A stretch of DNA of 29,073 nt from CAZPBC01 sp964584775 (lineage in GTDB: Bacteria > Chlamydiota > Chlamydiia > Chlamydiales > SLFE01). The notes beneath the pieces are model-generated. The model was not told where the DNA came from, did not search any database, and saw nothing but the letters and a program-made list of their open reading frames with translations. The stretch is taken from NCBI GenBank assembly GCA_964584775.1, contig CAZPBC010000021.1, positions 1-29,073 of the forward strand. The letters run 5' to 3'. Below are positions 1-7,603 of the stretch, piece by piece. Every line of letters begins with the position of its first letter. The first letter of the stretch is position 1. The position numbers and the translations under genes were made by a program.

Positions 1-335
1 ATCGCAAAGGGATCCCGTACGAAGAAATCCACGGAGAGGCGCGCATCGACTTCGGTGGAGACACGACCGGGAACGATTTTCAGGATTTCTACGCCGAAGT
101 TGACAAAGAGCTTGTCGATCAGAAGAGACTTCTCATGATTTTTGTCCGTGGCGTTTTTCTTACTGTAGGCAACCGCCTCTTCTACGAGAGGCTTGTATTC
201 TGGAATTTTAGAAGCGGCGAGGATGAGGGAGGGATTGGTTGTCGCATCCTGGGGTTTAAACTTGTGGATGGAGTCAAAATCTCCGGTGTCGGCTACAACG
301 GTGGTGTACTGCTTGAGGGTGTCTAAGAGGCTCAT
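1..335 (-). CDS. tal: Transaldolase, N-terminal part (runs off the window)
   Basis: This enzyme of the non-oxidative pentose phosphate pathway moves a dihydroxyacetone unit between sugar phosphates in the cytosol. The minus-strand reading from position 335 begins MSLLDTLKQYTTVVADTGDF and continues with QDATTNPSLIL and GRVSTEVDARLS, which match the N-terminal third of the TalB-type family closely. The aspartate of VADTGD (D16) corresponds to the conserved barrel aspartate (D17 in E. coli). About 111 codons are visible; the catalytic lysine lies beyond the window edge. The ATG at 335-333 has a GGAG ribosome site a few bases upstream (343-346 on the plus strand). It lies just downstream of the zinc-ribbon gene on the same strand (12-bp gap), in the order recalled for C. 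trachomatis CT313/CT312. Identification is firm; completeness cannot be judged. Confidence 0.93.
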   Translation of the reverse strand, partial: MSLLDTLKQYTTVVADTGDFDSIHKFKPQDATTNPSLILAASKIPEYKPLVEEAVAYSKKNATDKNHEKSLLIDKLFVNFGVEILKIVPGRVSTEVDARLSVDFFVRDPFA

Positions 336-347
336 CCGGTTTCTCCG

Positions 348-776
348 CTAAAATTGAATGGGTATGGTTGTGGGCTTTTCTGAGTTTACGGTACCACAGT
401 CTATTTCAGATTTCAAAAGCTTTTCCATCTCTTCAAGTGGCTCTAGACGGAACTGGATGGTGAGAGGTTTTCCATTGAGTTTGAGGTCTAGCTTTGAGCC
501 GAGTCGTGTGAGAAGGATTTTATAGGGGACTTTGATGGATCGGCCCTCGAAGTCGATGCCGACACAGGTATCTGAAAGAATCTCCGAGGAGTCGAGGAGC
601 TGGTGACATAGCTTTTCAAACTTCTCAATCTGGCGGAGAAGGGTCGGGTCACGAAAGTCGTACTGGCTGTCGCATCCCGTGCATTCGATGGGACCTTGCG
701 AAAGTTCAAAGAGTGAGAAGTGGAGCTCTTTTTTGCACTTTTTGCAAGGAAAGTGAAGGACTTGTCCTTTTTGCAT
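348..776 (-). CDS. Small zinc-ribbon protein, chlamydial conserved hypothetical
   Basis: A 142-residue protein with two CxxC pairs in its N-terminal 35 residues (C11/C14 and C32/C35). That spacing is typical of a structural zinc ribbon. The rest is charged and predicted to be soluble, with no other motif I recognise. The position directly upstream of tal matches the C. trachomatis gene often labelled a predicted ferredoxin (CT312, from memory). The visible cysteines look more like a zinc ribbon than a 2Fe-2S or 4Fe-4S ferredoxin site. The ATG at 776 is preceded by GAGG with a 7-base spacing. It probably shares a transcript with tal. The function is unknown; binding to nucleic acid or a protein partner would be a guess. 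Confidence 0.8.
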   Translation of the reverse strand: MQKGQVLHFPCKKCKKELHFSLFELSQGPIECTGCDSQYDFRDPTLLRQIEKFEKLCHQLLDSSEILSDTCVGIDFEGRSIKVPYKILLTRLGSKLDLKLNGKPLTIQFRLEPLEEMEKLLKSEIDCGTVNSEKPTTIPIQF

Positions 777-820
777 AGGATAACCTCTTTAGGTGTTAAG
801 AAATTCCAAGTATAGCGAGT

Positions 821-1240
821 TTAGAGTGTGACTGCAAGGGCATCGTTGAAGCCGGTCGCCTCAAACGTTTCATGATACATCGCAAGAGAGATTTCGACTG
901 CGTGGCCCTTTTCGAGGGCTTGGCGGATGCGGAGGCGGTCTGTCTCGTGAACGAGGAGTCTTTGGCCTCCTTTAAGAGAGGTGAGGGCGCCTTCGTGCTC
1001 TTCTCCAGAGATTTTATAGCTGAACTGTTCCTGGTAGACTGGTAGGGCGTAGAGGGTGAGGTAGAGTTTCTCTCCTGAAGGACCTGAGCTGAAGTCGAGG
1101 CTAAGCAGCTGTTCGTTGCCTTCGACTTTAGAGGTGACGGCACCATAAATATCGTTGTCGCCATGCCAGATGCGTGGGGTGCAGCAGACGCAGGAAGAGA
1201 GCAGGAGGGCAATCAGGCTGAGATAAACGAGAGGTTTCAT
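821..1240 (-). CDS. Putative lipoprotein of unknown function
   Basis: The most likely product is 139 residues starting MKPLVYLSLIALLLSSC. This is a short positive N-terminus, a hydrophobic stretch and a lipobox ending at C17, so a lipid-anchored envelope protein is expected. The reading frame is open further upstream, but the ATG at 1240 gives a clean signal peptide and lies 1 base past the stop of the preceding gene (TAA at 1244-1242), which indicates translational coupling. The mature part has a beta-rich look, with alternating polar and hydrophobic residues, and no family I can name. An overlapping frame over 796-1212 is low-complexity serine-rich and is judged a shadow. This gene and its partner sit inside an otherwise conserved chlamydial gene block. 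Confidence 0.72.
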   Translation of the reverse strand: MKPLVYLSLIALLLSSCVCCTPRIWHGDNDIYGAVTSKVEGNEQLLSLDFSSGPSGEKLYLTLYALPVYQEQFSYKISGEEHEGALTSLKGGQRLLVHETDRLRIRQALEKGHAVEISLAMYHETFEATGFNDALAVTL

Positions 1241-1241
1241 C

Positions 1242-1499
1242 TTAGTTGAAGAGGTTGTCTGTGAAGATGTCTGGGTGACAGTGCTCATTGTTTCCTCCAT
1301 TCTGCACAGCGACAGCGATGATGGCAGCAAGGGCAACCACTGCGAGTGCTGTTCCTGCAGCTAGGTTAGGGCAAGTTCTGTAGGTGCTATAGCCTCGTCC
1401 CCCGATATAAGTATAGTCATCTGCATAGCTGATGCGAGGGGTGAAGAAGCAGAGGCAGATAAGTAAGATGGTGATAGGGGCCTTGAATCGTTCTAACAT
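1242..1499 (-). CDS. Small exported or membrane protein of unknown function
   Basis: An 85-residue protein. Residues 1-26 look like a signal peptide (MLERFKAPITILLICLCFF then an alanine before DDYTY). A glycine- and tyrosine-rich stretch follows (GGRGYSTYRTC). A second hydrophobic segment lies at roughly residues 47-66 (AAGTALAVVALAAIIAVAV), and the tail is short and polar. It could be a small inner-membrane or envelope protein. The ATG at 1499 has only a weak upstream GGA. The stop lies 1 base before the start of the lipoprotein gene, so the two are probably made together. I do not recognise a family. Confidence 0.65.
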   Translation of the reverse strand: MLERFKAPITILLICLCFFTPRISYADDYTYIGGRGYSTYRTCPNLAAGTALAVVALAAIIAVAVQNGGNNEHCHPDIFTDNLFN

Positions 1500-1646
1500 G
1501 TGTCTATTTCCGTTCTAGCTAGGATATTTCACGACTGTTCGCGCTATGCAACAGGATGATTGGGCAGACATTCCTGAAATACCGAGTCTTATGATTTAAA
1601 CTCCATTCATAAGGGATCAAATCCTTTTTCGTAAAGAAATATCAAG
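1500..1646. other. Intergenic spacer with a weak hairpin
   Basis: A 147-bp gap between two minus-strand genes. It contains a 7-bp inverted repeat, CTTATGA (1588-1594) and TCATAAG (1607-1613), downstream of the exported hypothetical gene. There is no T tract after it, so a terminator role is doubtful. The minus-strand promoter for the 1242-1499 gene probably lies here, but no convincing hexamer pair was found. Confidence 0.35.
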
Positions 1647-2387
1647 CTACTCATATTCTACTGTCAGGTCAGTAGCCAGCTTCTGAGATAGGCGGGTGCG
1701 GAGAGTGCTGTTCTCAGGCAGTAAAGCTTCCAGTTCCTTAGAAAAGGGGATCCAAACCTCTTCTTGAAAGTGAGGCGAGTGGAAAGTTTCACTCCTTGTT
1801 GAGAAAGTGGAGCTCTTTTGAATCTCGCGGTGTTTTTGAAAGAGATTCTCAGCGTCAGAGCGGATTTTTTTCGAAAGAGGATCTCCAGCGAGGCTGAAGA
1901 GGTCTGGAGTAAACTGCATCGACTTAATGACCTTGGTGAACTCCTGAAGGTGCTGGAAAAACTCCTTTTTGAGAGAGGCTGCAGTGACAAGATGGAGACG
2001 GTGGTCGTGGATGAGGATTCCGTGTAGGAGTGTGATGTCGCCCCAGTTGTTTTTAAGGTCGACTTGAACGAGGGTGACTTTTCCAGCCTTTGTTTGAACC
2101 GTGCCCCACTCTTTAACGCTGTTTCCATCTGCTCGATTGATGCGCTTGATCAGCTGGAGGTAGTCTCTGACTTCGCCTGGATAGGGTTCGATAGCGAGGT
2201 TGAGGGAAGGGGGGTAGTCTGAGGAGCTGTTTCCCACAATCATAAACTGCACATTCTTAGGAAGCTGCTCTTTTTCAGTTGCCTTCCAGTCGTTGGGCGG
2301 GGTGAGAAGGAGGGTGCCAGGAGCGTAATCTGCGACTAAAGGAAGACAAATGAGGGAAAATAAAATCGCGAATTTCATCAGAAGCAC
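1647..2387 (-). CDS. Exported conserved chlamydial protein (CT311-like by position)
   Basis: About 246 residues. An N-terminal hydrophobic segment (MKFAILFSLICLPLVA) looks like a cleavable signal peptide with cleavage before DYAPG. The rest is a soluble alpha/beta protein with no catalytic motif I can name. Two starts are possible. GTG at 2387 has GAGG at 5 bases' spacing, and ATG at 2378, three codons in, gives the more usual signal peptide but a long spacing. The ribosome site favours the GTG. It is divergent from the V-ATPase operon, as recalled for CT311 beside atpE in C. trachomatis. Homology rests on position and the export signal, so function stays unassigned. Confidence 0.72.
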   Translation of the reverse strand: MLLMKFAILFSLICLPLVADYAPGTLLLTPPNDWKATEKEQLPKNVQFMIVGNSSSDYPPSLNLAIEPYPGEVRDYLQLIKRINRADGNSVKEWGTVQTKAGKVTLVQVDLKNNWGDITLLHGILIHDHRLHLVTAASLKKEFFQHLQEFTKVIKSMQFTPDLFSLAGDPLSKKIRSDAENLFQKHREIQKSSTFSTRSETFHSPHFQEEVWIPFSKELEALLPENSTLRTRLSQKLATDLTVEYE

Positions 2388-2421
2388 TTTAACCTCAGGA
2401 GTTTTTTATAACAAGAGTGGG

Positions 2422-2450
2422 TTGATTATTTATGATTCTTGGAGTAGAGT
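2422..2450 (+). promoter_or_regulatory. Candidate sigma-70-type promoter of the V-ATPase operon
   Basis: TTGATT at 2422-2427 and TAGAGT at 2445-2450 are separated by 17 bases, and the expected start point is about 25 bases before the atpE ATG. The -10 box is imperfect and the region is AT-rich, so this is only a plausible placement. The same 97-bp gap must also carry the divergent promoter for the exported protein gene. Confidence 0.35.
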
Positions 2451-2483
2451 GTGGATTTCAGACGAACATATAGGTGGTACTCT

Positions 2484-3113
2484 ATGGCAAAACTTCTCGA
2501 TACCGGTGAAGATAAGATCCAAAAAATCTGTAAAATTCTTAAAGATGAAACGATTGATCCTGCTCGACGTGAGGCGGAAGGGATCATCAACGATGCGCAC
2601 GCGAGAGCAAAAGAGGTGATTGATCGAGCGGAAGCAGAAGCAAAAACTCTCGTTGAGGAAGCCCATCAGCTGAATGAGCGCGAACGGCGCGTCTTTCAAA
2701 CTTCTCTTGAGCAGGCGGGAGCGCAAGCCGTTGAGACTCTCAAGCAGAGTATCGAAAAAGAGCTTTTCAACCCTCAGGTCGTGGAGCTCATCACCCGCTC
2801 AGCTGCAAATAAGGATGTTTTAAAGCGCCTGATCGATGCCATTGTGGATTCCATCAAGAAAGAGGGAGCTTCGGCTGACTTTTCTGTTTTGATTCCTCAA
2901 ACTGTTTCTGTGGATGAGGTGAACCACTTGATCGGAGAGAATATTTTGAATCAGCTCAAAGAAAAAAGTGTGGTTTTAGGAGACTTCTCTGCGGGGATTC
3001 AGGTGAAGCTGCACGACAAACATTTAACACTTGATATCAGCGATCGAAGTTTGGTGGAGCTGCTTAGCCAATTTTTACGAGAAGATTTTAGAGACAAGTT
3101 ATTTAAGTCATGA
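2484..3113 (+). CDS. atpE: V-type ATP synthase subunit E
   Basis: This 209-residue subunit is the peripheral stalk (stator) protein that links the catalytic A/B head to the membrane part of a V/A-type ATPase. The ATG at 2484 (MAKLLDTGEDKIQKIC) is chosen over an upstream in-frame ATG because AGGTGG precedes it by about 7 bases. Residues about 20-100 are a long alanine- and glutamate-rich helix (EAEGIINDAHARAKEVIDRA), the coiled coil typical of E subunits. The C-terminal half is mixed alpha/beta, as in the family. The stop overlaps the next ATG as ATGA. It is the first gene of the operon. Length and organisation fit bacterial NtpE/AtpE proteins. Confidence 0.93.
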   Translation: MAKLLDTGEDKIQKICKILKDETIDPARREAEGIINDAHARAKEVIDRAEAEAKTLVEEAHQLNERERRVFQTSLEQAGAQAVETLKQSIEKELFNPQVVELITRSAANKDVLKRLIDAIVDSIKKEGASADFSVLIPQTVSVDEVNHLIGENILNQLKEKSVVLGDFSAGIQVKLHDKHLTLDISDRSLVELLSQFLREDFRDKLFKS

Positions 3114-3892
3114 AAAAAAACTACTATTTTTTTGCCACAGCTCTCCCTCCAATCCGACTAGGTGAACCGGTCGATATTTCTGTGTATGACTTCAAATATT
3201 TTGCGCAGATCAATCTGTTGAAAGCCGATTTTGAGAAGATCCAGACGCTCTTATTCGTCTTTGACATCGACAACATCCGAGCCCTTTGGAGAGGGGAAGA
3301 CCTTAGCTCGATTTCTTGCATTGCGCCTGACTTTTTAGATGAGGCCTTGGCGAGTGGTTTGATGCTTCCTGACTACGTGCTCAGCTACCTCGATCACTAT
3401 ACCGACAAAGAAGATCGGTTGCGCTACTTTTCGAAACTGTACCATGACTACTATGCTGAAGAGTCAAAGAGGGCGACAGGTTTTTTAAAAGAGTACTTAG
3501 AGCTTGAGCGCTCCATGCGTTTAACGTTCTCTGCTCTCCGTGCGAAGGACCTGGATTTAGATATCGTTGAAGAGCTTCAGTTTGAAGATCCTGATGACCC
3601 TTTAGTCGCCTCGATTCTCTCGCAAAAAAGCGCTGCTAGCTTTGACCCTCCAGACGAGATGAAGCCGATCAAAGCGATCTACGAAGAACACAAAAAAGAC
3701 TCTTATGCGCTTTATCAGGCGATCATGGAGTGGCGTTATGAAAGAGTAGAGAAAATGGTGGGTATTGACCAGTTCAGTATTGACCGCATTTTATGTTATC
3801 TCATCCAGCTTGTTTCCTGTATTAAGTGGCTCGAGCTGGATGAAAAGAAGGGACTAGACATGTTTGATGCTATTGTGAGGAAAGCCATATGA
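3110..3892 (+). CDS. DUF2764 protein of the V-ATPase operon (possible subunit C equivalent)
   Basis: A 260-residue soluble protein, rich in acidic and aromatic residues, beginning MKKNYYFFATALPPIRLGEP. It occupies the slot between atpE and atpA that C. trachomatis CT309 occupies. The start (3110) overlaps the atpE stop by 4 bases, and its own stop overlaps atpA by 4 bases, so expression is locked to the ATPase. The predicted content is mostly alpha-helical. In the E. hirae operon the C (d-type) subunit sits near this position. No C, F or G gene is seen in this cluster, so a structural role in the central stalk is a reasonable inference. It has not been shown from sequence here. Confidence 0.85.
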   Translation: MKKNYYFFATALPPIRLGEPVDISVYDFKYFAQINLLKADFEKIQTLLFVFDIDNIRALWRGEDLSSISCIAPDFLDEALASGLMLPDYVLSYLDHYTDKEDRLRYFSKLYHDYYAEESKRATGFLKEYLELERSMRLTFSALRAKDLDLDIVEELQFEDPDDPLVASILSQKSAASFDPPDEMKPIKAIYEEHKKDSYALYQAIMEWRYERVEKMVGIDQFSIDRILCYLIQLVSCIKWLELDEKKGLDMFDAIVRKAI

Positions 3893-5664
3893 CCCCAGTG
3901 AAACAAGAGAAGAAACAGGCAACAGGTGAAGTCATCCGCGCCTTTGGAAACCTCCTTCAGGTCCGCTTTGAAGGGGAGATTCAGCAAGGGGAGGTGGCTT
4001 ATGTGGTTGTCGACGGCGTACGACTGAAGTCAGAGGTCATTGAGATTGTCGGTAACGAAGCAAAGATTCAAGTCTACGAAGATACAAGTGGTGTCGAACT
4101 CGGAACGAAGGTTGAATTTTCTGGAGACCTTTTGGAAGCAGAGCTCGGACCAGGGTTGCTCTCGACTGTTTACGATGGCCTGCAAAATCCTCTCGAAGAC
4201 TTAGCAGATGAAGCAGGTCTTTTTCTCCCACGTGGACTCTATCTCAGCCCGCTAGACCGTGAAAGAAACTGGGAGTTTGAACCTCAAGCAAAGGTGGGCG
4301 ACCAGGTAAAGAGAGGGGACTCTCTTGGTTTTGTTATGGAAAACCGCTTCAAGCACAAAATCATGGTTCCTTTCAAGTTGTTTGGGAGCTATACACTGAC
4401 TTGGGTTGCGCCGAAAGGCTCCTACCGTGTGGATGAAGTGGTGGCGAAGGCGAAAGACCAGGAGGGCCATGAGCACTCCTTTACGATGGTGCAAAAGTGG
4501 CCCATCAAAAGCGCGTTGATGGAAGGAATTAAAACGGTTCCTTCAGAGATGATGGTCACCGGCTGCCGTATTATCGACACACAGTTTCCCATCATGAAAG
4601 GAGGAACCTTCTGTACACCTGGACCTTTTGGTGCGGGGAAGACGGTGATCCAGCACCACCTTTCTAAATACTCTGAAGTGGATGTGGTGATTGTTGTGGC
4701 GTGTGGAGAGCGTGCTGGGGAGGTCGTTGAGATCTTGAAAGAGTTCCCTCACCTCGAGGATCCTCATACAGGGGAGACCTTAATGAAGCGGACCTCGATC
4801 ATTTGTAACACTTCTTCCATGCCTGTTGCGGCGAGGGAGTCCTCTATCTATATGGGAATGACCATCGCGGAGTACTACCGTCAGATGGGACTCAACATTT
4901 TGCTCCTTGCTGACTCGACCTCAAGATGGGCGCAAGCACTCAGAGAAATCTCAGGACGCTTGGAGGAGATTCCAGGTGAGGAGGCGTTTCCTGCCTATCT
5001 TGCTTCAAGAATTGCGCAGTTTTACGAGCGGTCAGGAGTCTTGCAACTTTCAGATCAGTCCACAGGTTCTGTGACGATCGGTGGAGCCGTTTCACCTGCG
5101 GGAGGAAACTTTGAGGAGCCCGTCACTCAGGCAACACTGTCTGTTGTGAGTGCGTTCTTAGGGCTTTCGCGTGAGCGTTCTGATTCACGCCGCTATCCGG
5201 CAATCGACCCCGGGATATCCTGGTCGAAATATATCCTGGGTGTGGGACGTCAGCTCAGTCAGTATATGGATAACTGGTCGAAACGAGTCCTCTACGCAGA
5301 TCAGTTGCTGCAAGAGGGTGTCGAGATTGGAAAGCGGATGGAAGTTGTCGGTGAAGAGGGGACCTCTATGGAGGACTTTGTTCTCCACCTGAAGGCAGAA
5401 GCGTATGATTTCTGTTACCTGCAACAGAACGCCTTTGACAAGCAGGACGCCTACTGCCCACTCGACCGACAGGCCGAACTCTTCCGCTTGATGAATCTCC
5501 TTTTCGAGCAGAAGTTTTTGTTCGAAAAACACGACGATGCAAGGCACTATTTTAACAACTTGCAGACCACGATTAAAAATTTGAACTACTTGCCACGAGA
5601 TTCGCGCGAGTACCGAGAGACCTATAAACAGATTGAAGAGATGATAAAAAACCAAGGTTCATGA
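3889..5664 (+). CDS. atpA: V-type ATP synthase catalytic subunit A
   Basis: A 591-residue catalytic nucleotide-binding subunit of the V1/A1 head. The Walker A motif GPFGAGKT lies at residues 245-252. It is followed by the CGERAGEVVEIL segment and the ADSTSRWAQALREISGRLEE signature. The N-terminal beta barrel (GEVIRAFGNLLQVRFEG) and the bulge domain specific to V-type A subunits (about residues 110-200) are both present, and the length is normal for the family. The ATG at 3889 overlaps the DUF2764 stop, and the gene ends in an ATGATGA overlap with atpB. In obligate intracellular chlamydiae this enzyme is thought to work on ion gradients at the inner membrane. The direction (synthesis or pumping) cannot be read from sequence. 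Confidence 0.98.
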   Translation: MTPVKQEKKQATGEVIRAFGNLLQVRFEGEIQQGEVAYVVVDGVRLKSEVIEIVGNEAKIQVYEDTSGVELGTKVEFSGDLLEAELGPGLLSTVYDGLQNPLEDLADEAGLFLPRGLYLSPLDRERNWEFEPQAKVGDQVKRGDSLGFVMENRFKHKIMVPFKLFGSYTLTWVAPKGSYRVDEVVAKAKDQEGHEHSFTMVQKWPIKSALMEGIKTVPSEMMVTGCRIIDTQFPIMKGGTFCTPGPFGAGKTVIQHHLSKYSEVDVVIVVACGERAGEVVEILKEFPHLEDPHTGETLMKRTSIICNTSSMPVAARESSIYMGMTIAEYYRQMGLNILLLADSTSRWAQALREISGRLEEIPGEEAFPAYLASRIAQFYERSGVLQLSDQSTGSVTIGGAVSPAGGNFEEPVTQATLSVVSAFLGLSRERSDSRRYPAIDPGISWSKYILGVGRQLSQYMDNWSKRVLYADQLLQEGVEIGKRMEVVGEEGTSMEDFVLHLKAEAYDFCYLQQNAFDKQDAYCPLDRQAELFRLMNLLFEQKFLFEKHDDARHYFNNLQTTIKNLNYLPRDSREYRETYKQIEEMIKNQGS

Positions 5665-6968
5665 TGAGAAAAGTTCACGATCGAATCAACAATATGCGCG
5701 GAAACCTCATCACCGTCACAGCAACGGGAGTGGCGCTGAATGAGCTGGCAGAAGTTCAGTTAAAAGATGGAAGGCGTGTTTTTGCAAGTGTCCTCAGCAT
5801 CGATGGCGATCAGGTCACGCTTCAGGTTTTCCAAAACTCGAGAGGAATCTCCACTGGGGATAAGGTCACTTTTCTGAACCGAAAAATGCAGGCAACCTAT
5901 GGAAAAAGTCTCATGGGGCGGCGCCTGAGTGGAAGTGGTGTTCCGATCGATCACGGCCCTGACGTGATTGGGGAGTCGGTTGATATTGGAGGCCCCTCTC
6001 TCAATCCCGTCCGACGGACCATCCCAAGAGAAATGGTGCGGACGAACATTCCGATGATTGATGTCTTTAACTGTCTGGTTAAATCTCAAAAAATTCCGAT
6101 CTTTTCGATTCCAGGTGAACCCTACAACAAGCTCCTCATGCGGATTGCGAACCAAACCGATGCCGATGTGGTGATCATTGGAGGGATGGGGCTCACTTTT
6201 GCCGAGTATCAAGCTTTCATCGATAACGCTGAAGAGGCCGGCTCGATGGACAAGACGATTATGTTCGTCCACCGTGCAACGGATCCACCGGTAGAGTGTC
6301 TTCTCGTGCCTGACATGGCTCTTGCTTGTGCGGAGAAGTTTGCTGCGGAAGGAAAAAACGTCCTTGCTCTACTGACAGATATGACCTCCTTTGCGGACTC
6401 CATTAAAGAGATTGCCATCACGATGGACCAGGTGCCTTCTAACCGTGGCTATCCTGGATCGCTCTACTCTGACCTTGCTTCTCGTTATGAAAAAGCGGGT
6501 GTGATTGAAGGGGGAGGATCGATCACGATCGTTGCGGTGACCACCATGCCTGGCGATGATGTCACCCACCCGATCCCCGACAATACCGGGTACATTACAG
6601 AGGGACAATTCTACCTGCATGGAGGCATGATCGACCCCTTTGGATCGCTTTCAAGGTTGAAGCAGCAGGTGATTGGAAAAGTCACTCGCGAGGACCATGG
6701 AGATTTAGCGAACACCATGATCCGTCTTTACGCTGAGTCTAAAAAAGCGCGTGAACGTCAAGGGATGGGCTTTAGGCTTTCGGAGTGGGATGAAAAACTC
6801 CTCAAGTACTCTCACGAGTTTGAGGAGAAGATGATGAACTTGGAGGTCAACATCTCTGTTGAAGAGGCGCTGGATCTCGGATGGCAGATTTTTGGCTCGA
6901 TCTTCTTGCCAGAGGAGGTAGGAATCAAAGAGTCATTAGTCAAAAAATATTGGGTGAAAAAAACGTGA
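5661..6968 (+). CDS. atpB: V-type ATP synthase regulatory subunit B
   Basis: A 435-residue non-catalytic subunit that alternates with A in the V1 head. It has the conserved blocks REMVRTNIPMIDVFNCLVKS, GGMGLTFAEYQ, DMTSFADSIKEI, QVPSNRGYPGSLYSDLASRY and PDNTGYITEGQFYL. A true P-loop is absent (SIPGEPYNKLL where A subunits have GxGKT), as expected for B. Two adjacent ATG codons (5661 and 5664) are possible starts; the first overlaps the atpA stop. The end overlaps the GTG start of atpD. The sequence agrees well with what I recall of chlamydial AtpB. Confidence 0.97.
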   Translation: MMRKVHDRINNMRGNLITVTATGVALNELAEVQLKDGRRVFASVLSIDGDQVTLQVFQNSRGISTGDKVTFLNRKMQATYGKSLMGRRLSGSGVPIDHGPDVIGESVDIGGPSLNPVRRTIPREMVRTNIPMIDVFNCLVKSQKIPIFSIPGEPYNKLLMRIANQTDADVVIIGGMGLTFAEYQAFIDNAEEAGSMDKTIMFVHRATDPPVECLLVPDMALACAEKFAAEGKNVLALLTDMTSFADSIKEIAITMDQVPSNRGYPGSLYSDLASRYEKAGVIEGGGSITIVAVTTMPGDDVTHPIPDNTGYITEGQFYLHGGMIDPFGSLSRLKQQVIGKVTREDHGDLANTMIRLYAESKKARERQGMGFRLSEWDEKLLKYSHEFEEKMMNLEVNISVEEALDLGWQIFGSIFLPEEVGIKESLVKKYWVKKT

Positions 6969-7603
6969 GCAAAATCAAACTCACCAAAAACGGACTGCGA
7001 GACGAGCAGAAGCATCTCAACCAGCTCAATCGGTACTTGCCGACATTGAAGCTGAAGAAGGCGCTCCTTCAGGTAGAGGTCAATGAAGCACGTCTGGAGA
7101 TGGCCCGTTTGCAGAAGGAGTTTGATGATAAGAAAGAGGGGTCGACACGACTGGCAGGTCTTTTAACTGAGAAGATCAATGTCAACCTACACAAAGCCGT
7201 CACGATTGATGAGGTCAAAAAGCATTACGAGAATATTGCGGGGGTCGAAATCCCTGTCTTCGAAGAGGTGACTTTCCATAAAGTCGACTATAGCCTCTTT
7301 GAAACGCCCGCTTGGGTGGACGGCGTCATCCTACGCCTGCGTGAGATGGCTTGCCTTTTGGTTGAGATCGATGTGGCTAAAGAGAAAAAGGAAGCGCTGG
7401 AAGCAGAGCTAAGAAATGTTTCTATCCGTGTGAACCTCTTTGAGAAAATTTTGATTCCTCGAGCGGAAACCAACATTCGAAAGATCAAGGTCTTTTTGGG
7501 AGACCAAGAGCTTTCAGCAGTTGGACAGGTCAAGGTGGCTAAAACAAAGATCGAAGAGAGAAAGAACAAGAGAAAGCAGTTGGAGATAGAAAAAGCCTCA
7601 TGA
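6965..7603 (+). CDS. atpD: V-type ATP synthase subunit D
   Basis: A 212-residue central rotor-stalk subunit. The chosen start is GTG at 6965, overlapping the atpB stop as GTGA. It yields SKIKLTKNGLRDEQKHL, the usual D-subunit N-terminus, whereas the longer open frame upstream lies inside atpB. Two long helices predicted at the N- and C-terminal ends (LPTLKLKKALLQVEV and VSIRVNLFEKILIPRAE) would form the antiparallel coiled coil that fits inside the A3B3 head. The C-terminus is rich in lysine (KIEERKNKRKQLEIEKAS). The stop overlaps the atpI ATG. Confidence 0.95.
   Translation: MSKIKLTKNGLRDEQKHLNQLNRYLPTLKLKKALLQVEVNEARLEMARLQKEFDDKKEGSTRLAGLLTEKINVNLHKAVTIDEVKKHYENIAGVEIPVFEEVTFHKVDYSLFETPAWVDGVILRLREMACLLVEIDVAKEKKEALEAELRNVSIRVNLFEKILIPRAETNIRKIKVFLGDQELSAVGQVKVAKTKIEERKNKRKQLEIEKAS

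Noticed and set aside
796..1212. Open frame of 138 residues overlapping the lipoprotein gene
   Set aside because: Serine/threonine-rich low-complexity shadow without a ribosome site; the overlapping frame has a clear lipobox and coupled start.
6881..6964. Extended N-terminus of AtpD inside atpB
   Set aside because: It duplicates the C-terminal coding region of atpB in another frame; the GTG at 6965 overlaps the atpB stop and gives the family N-terminus.
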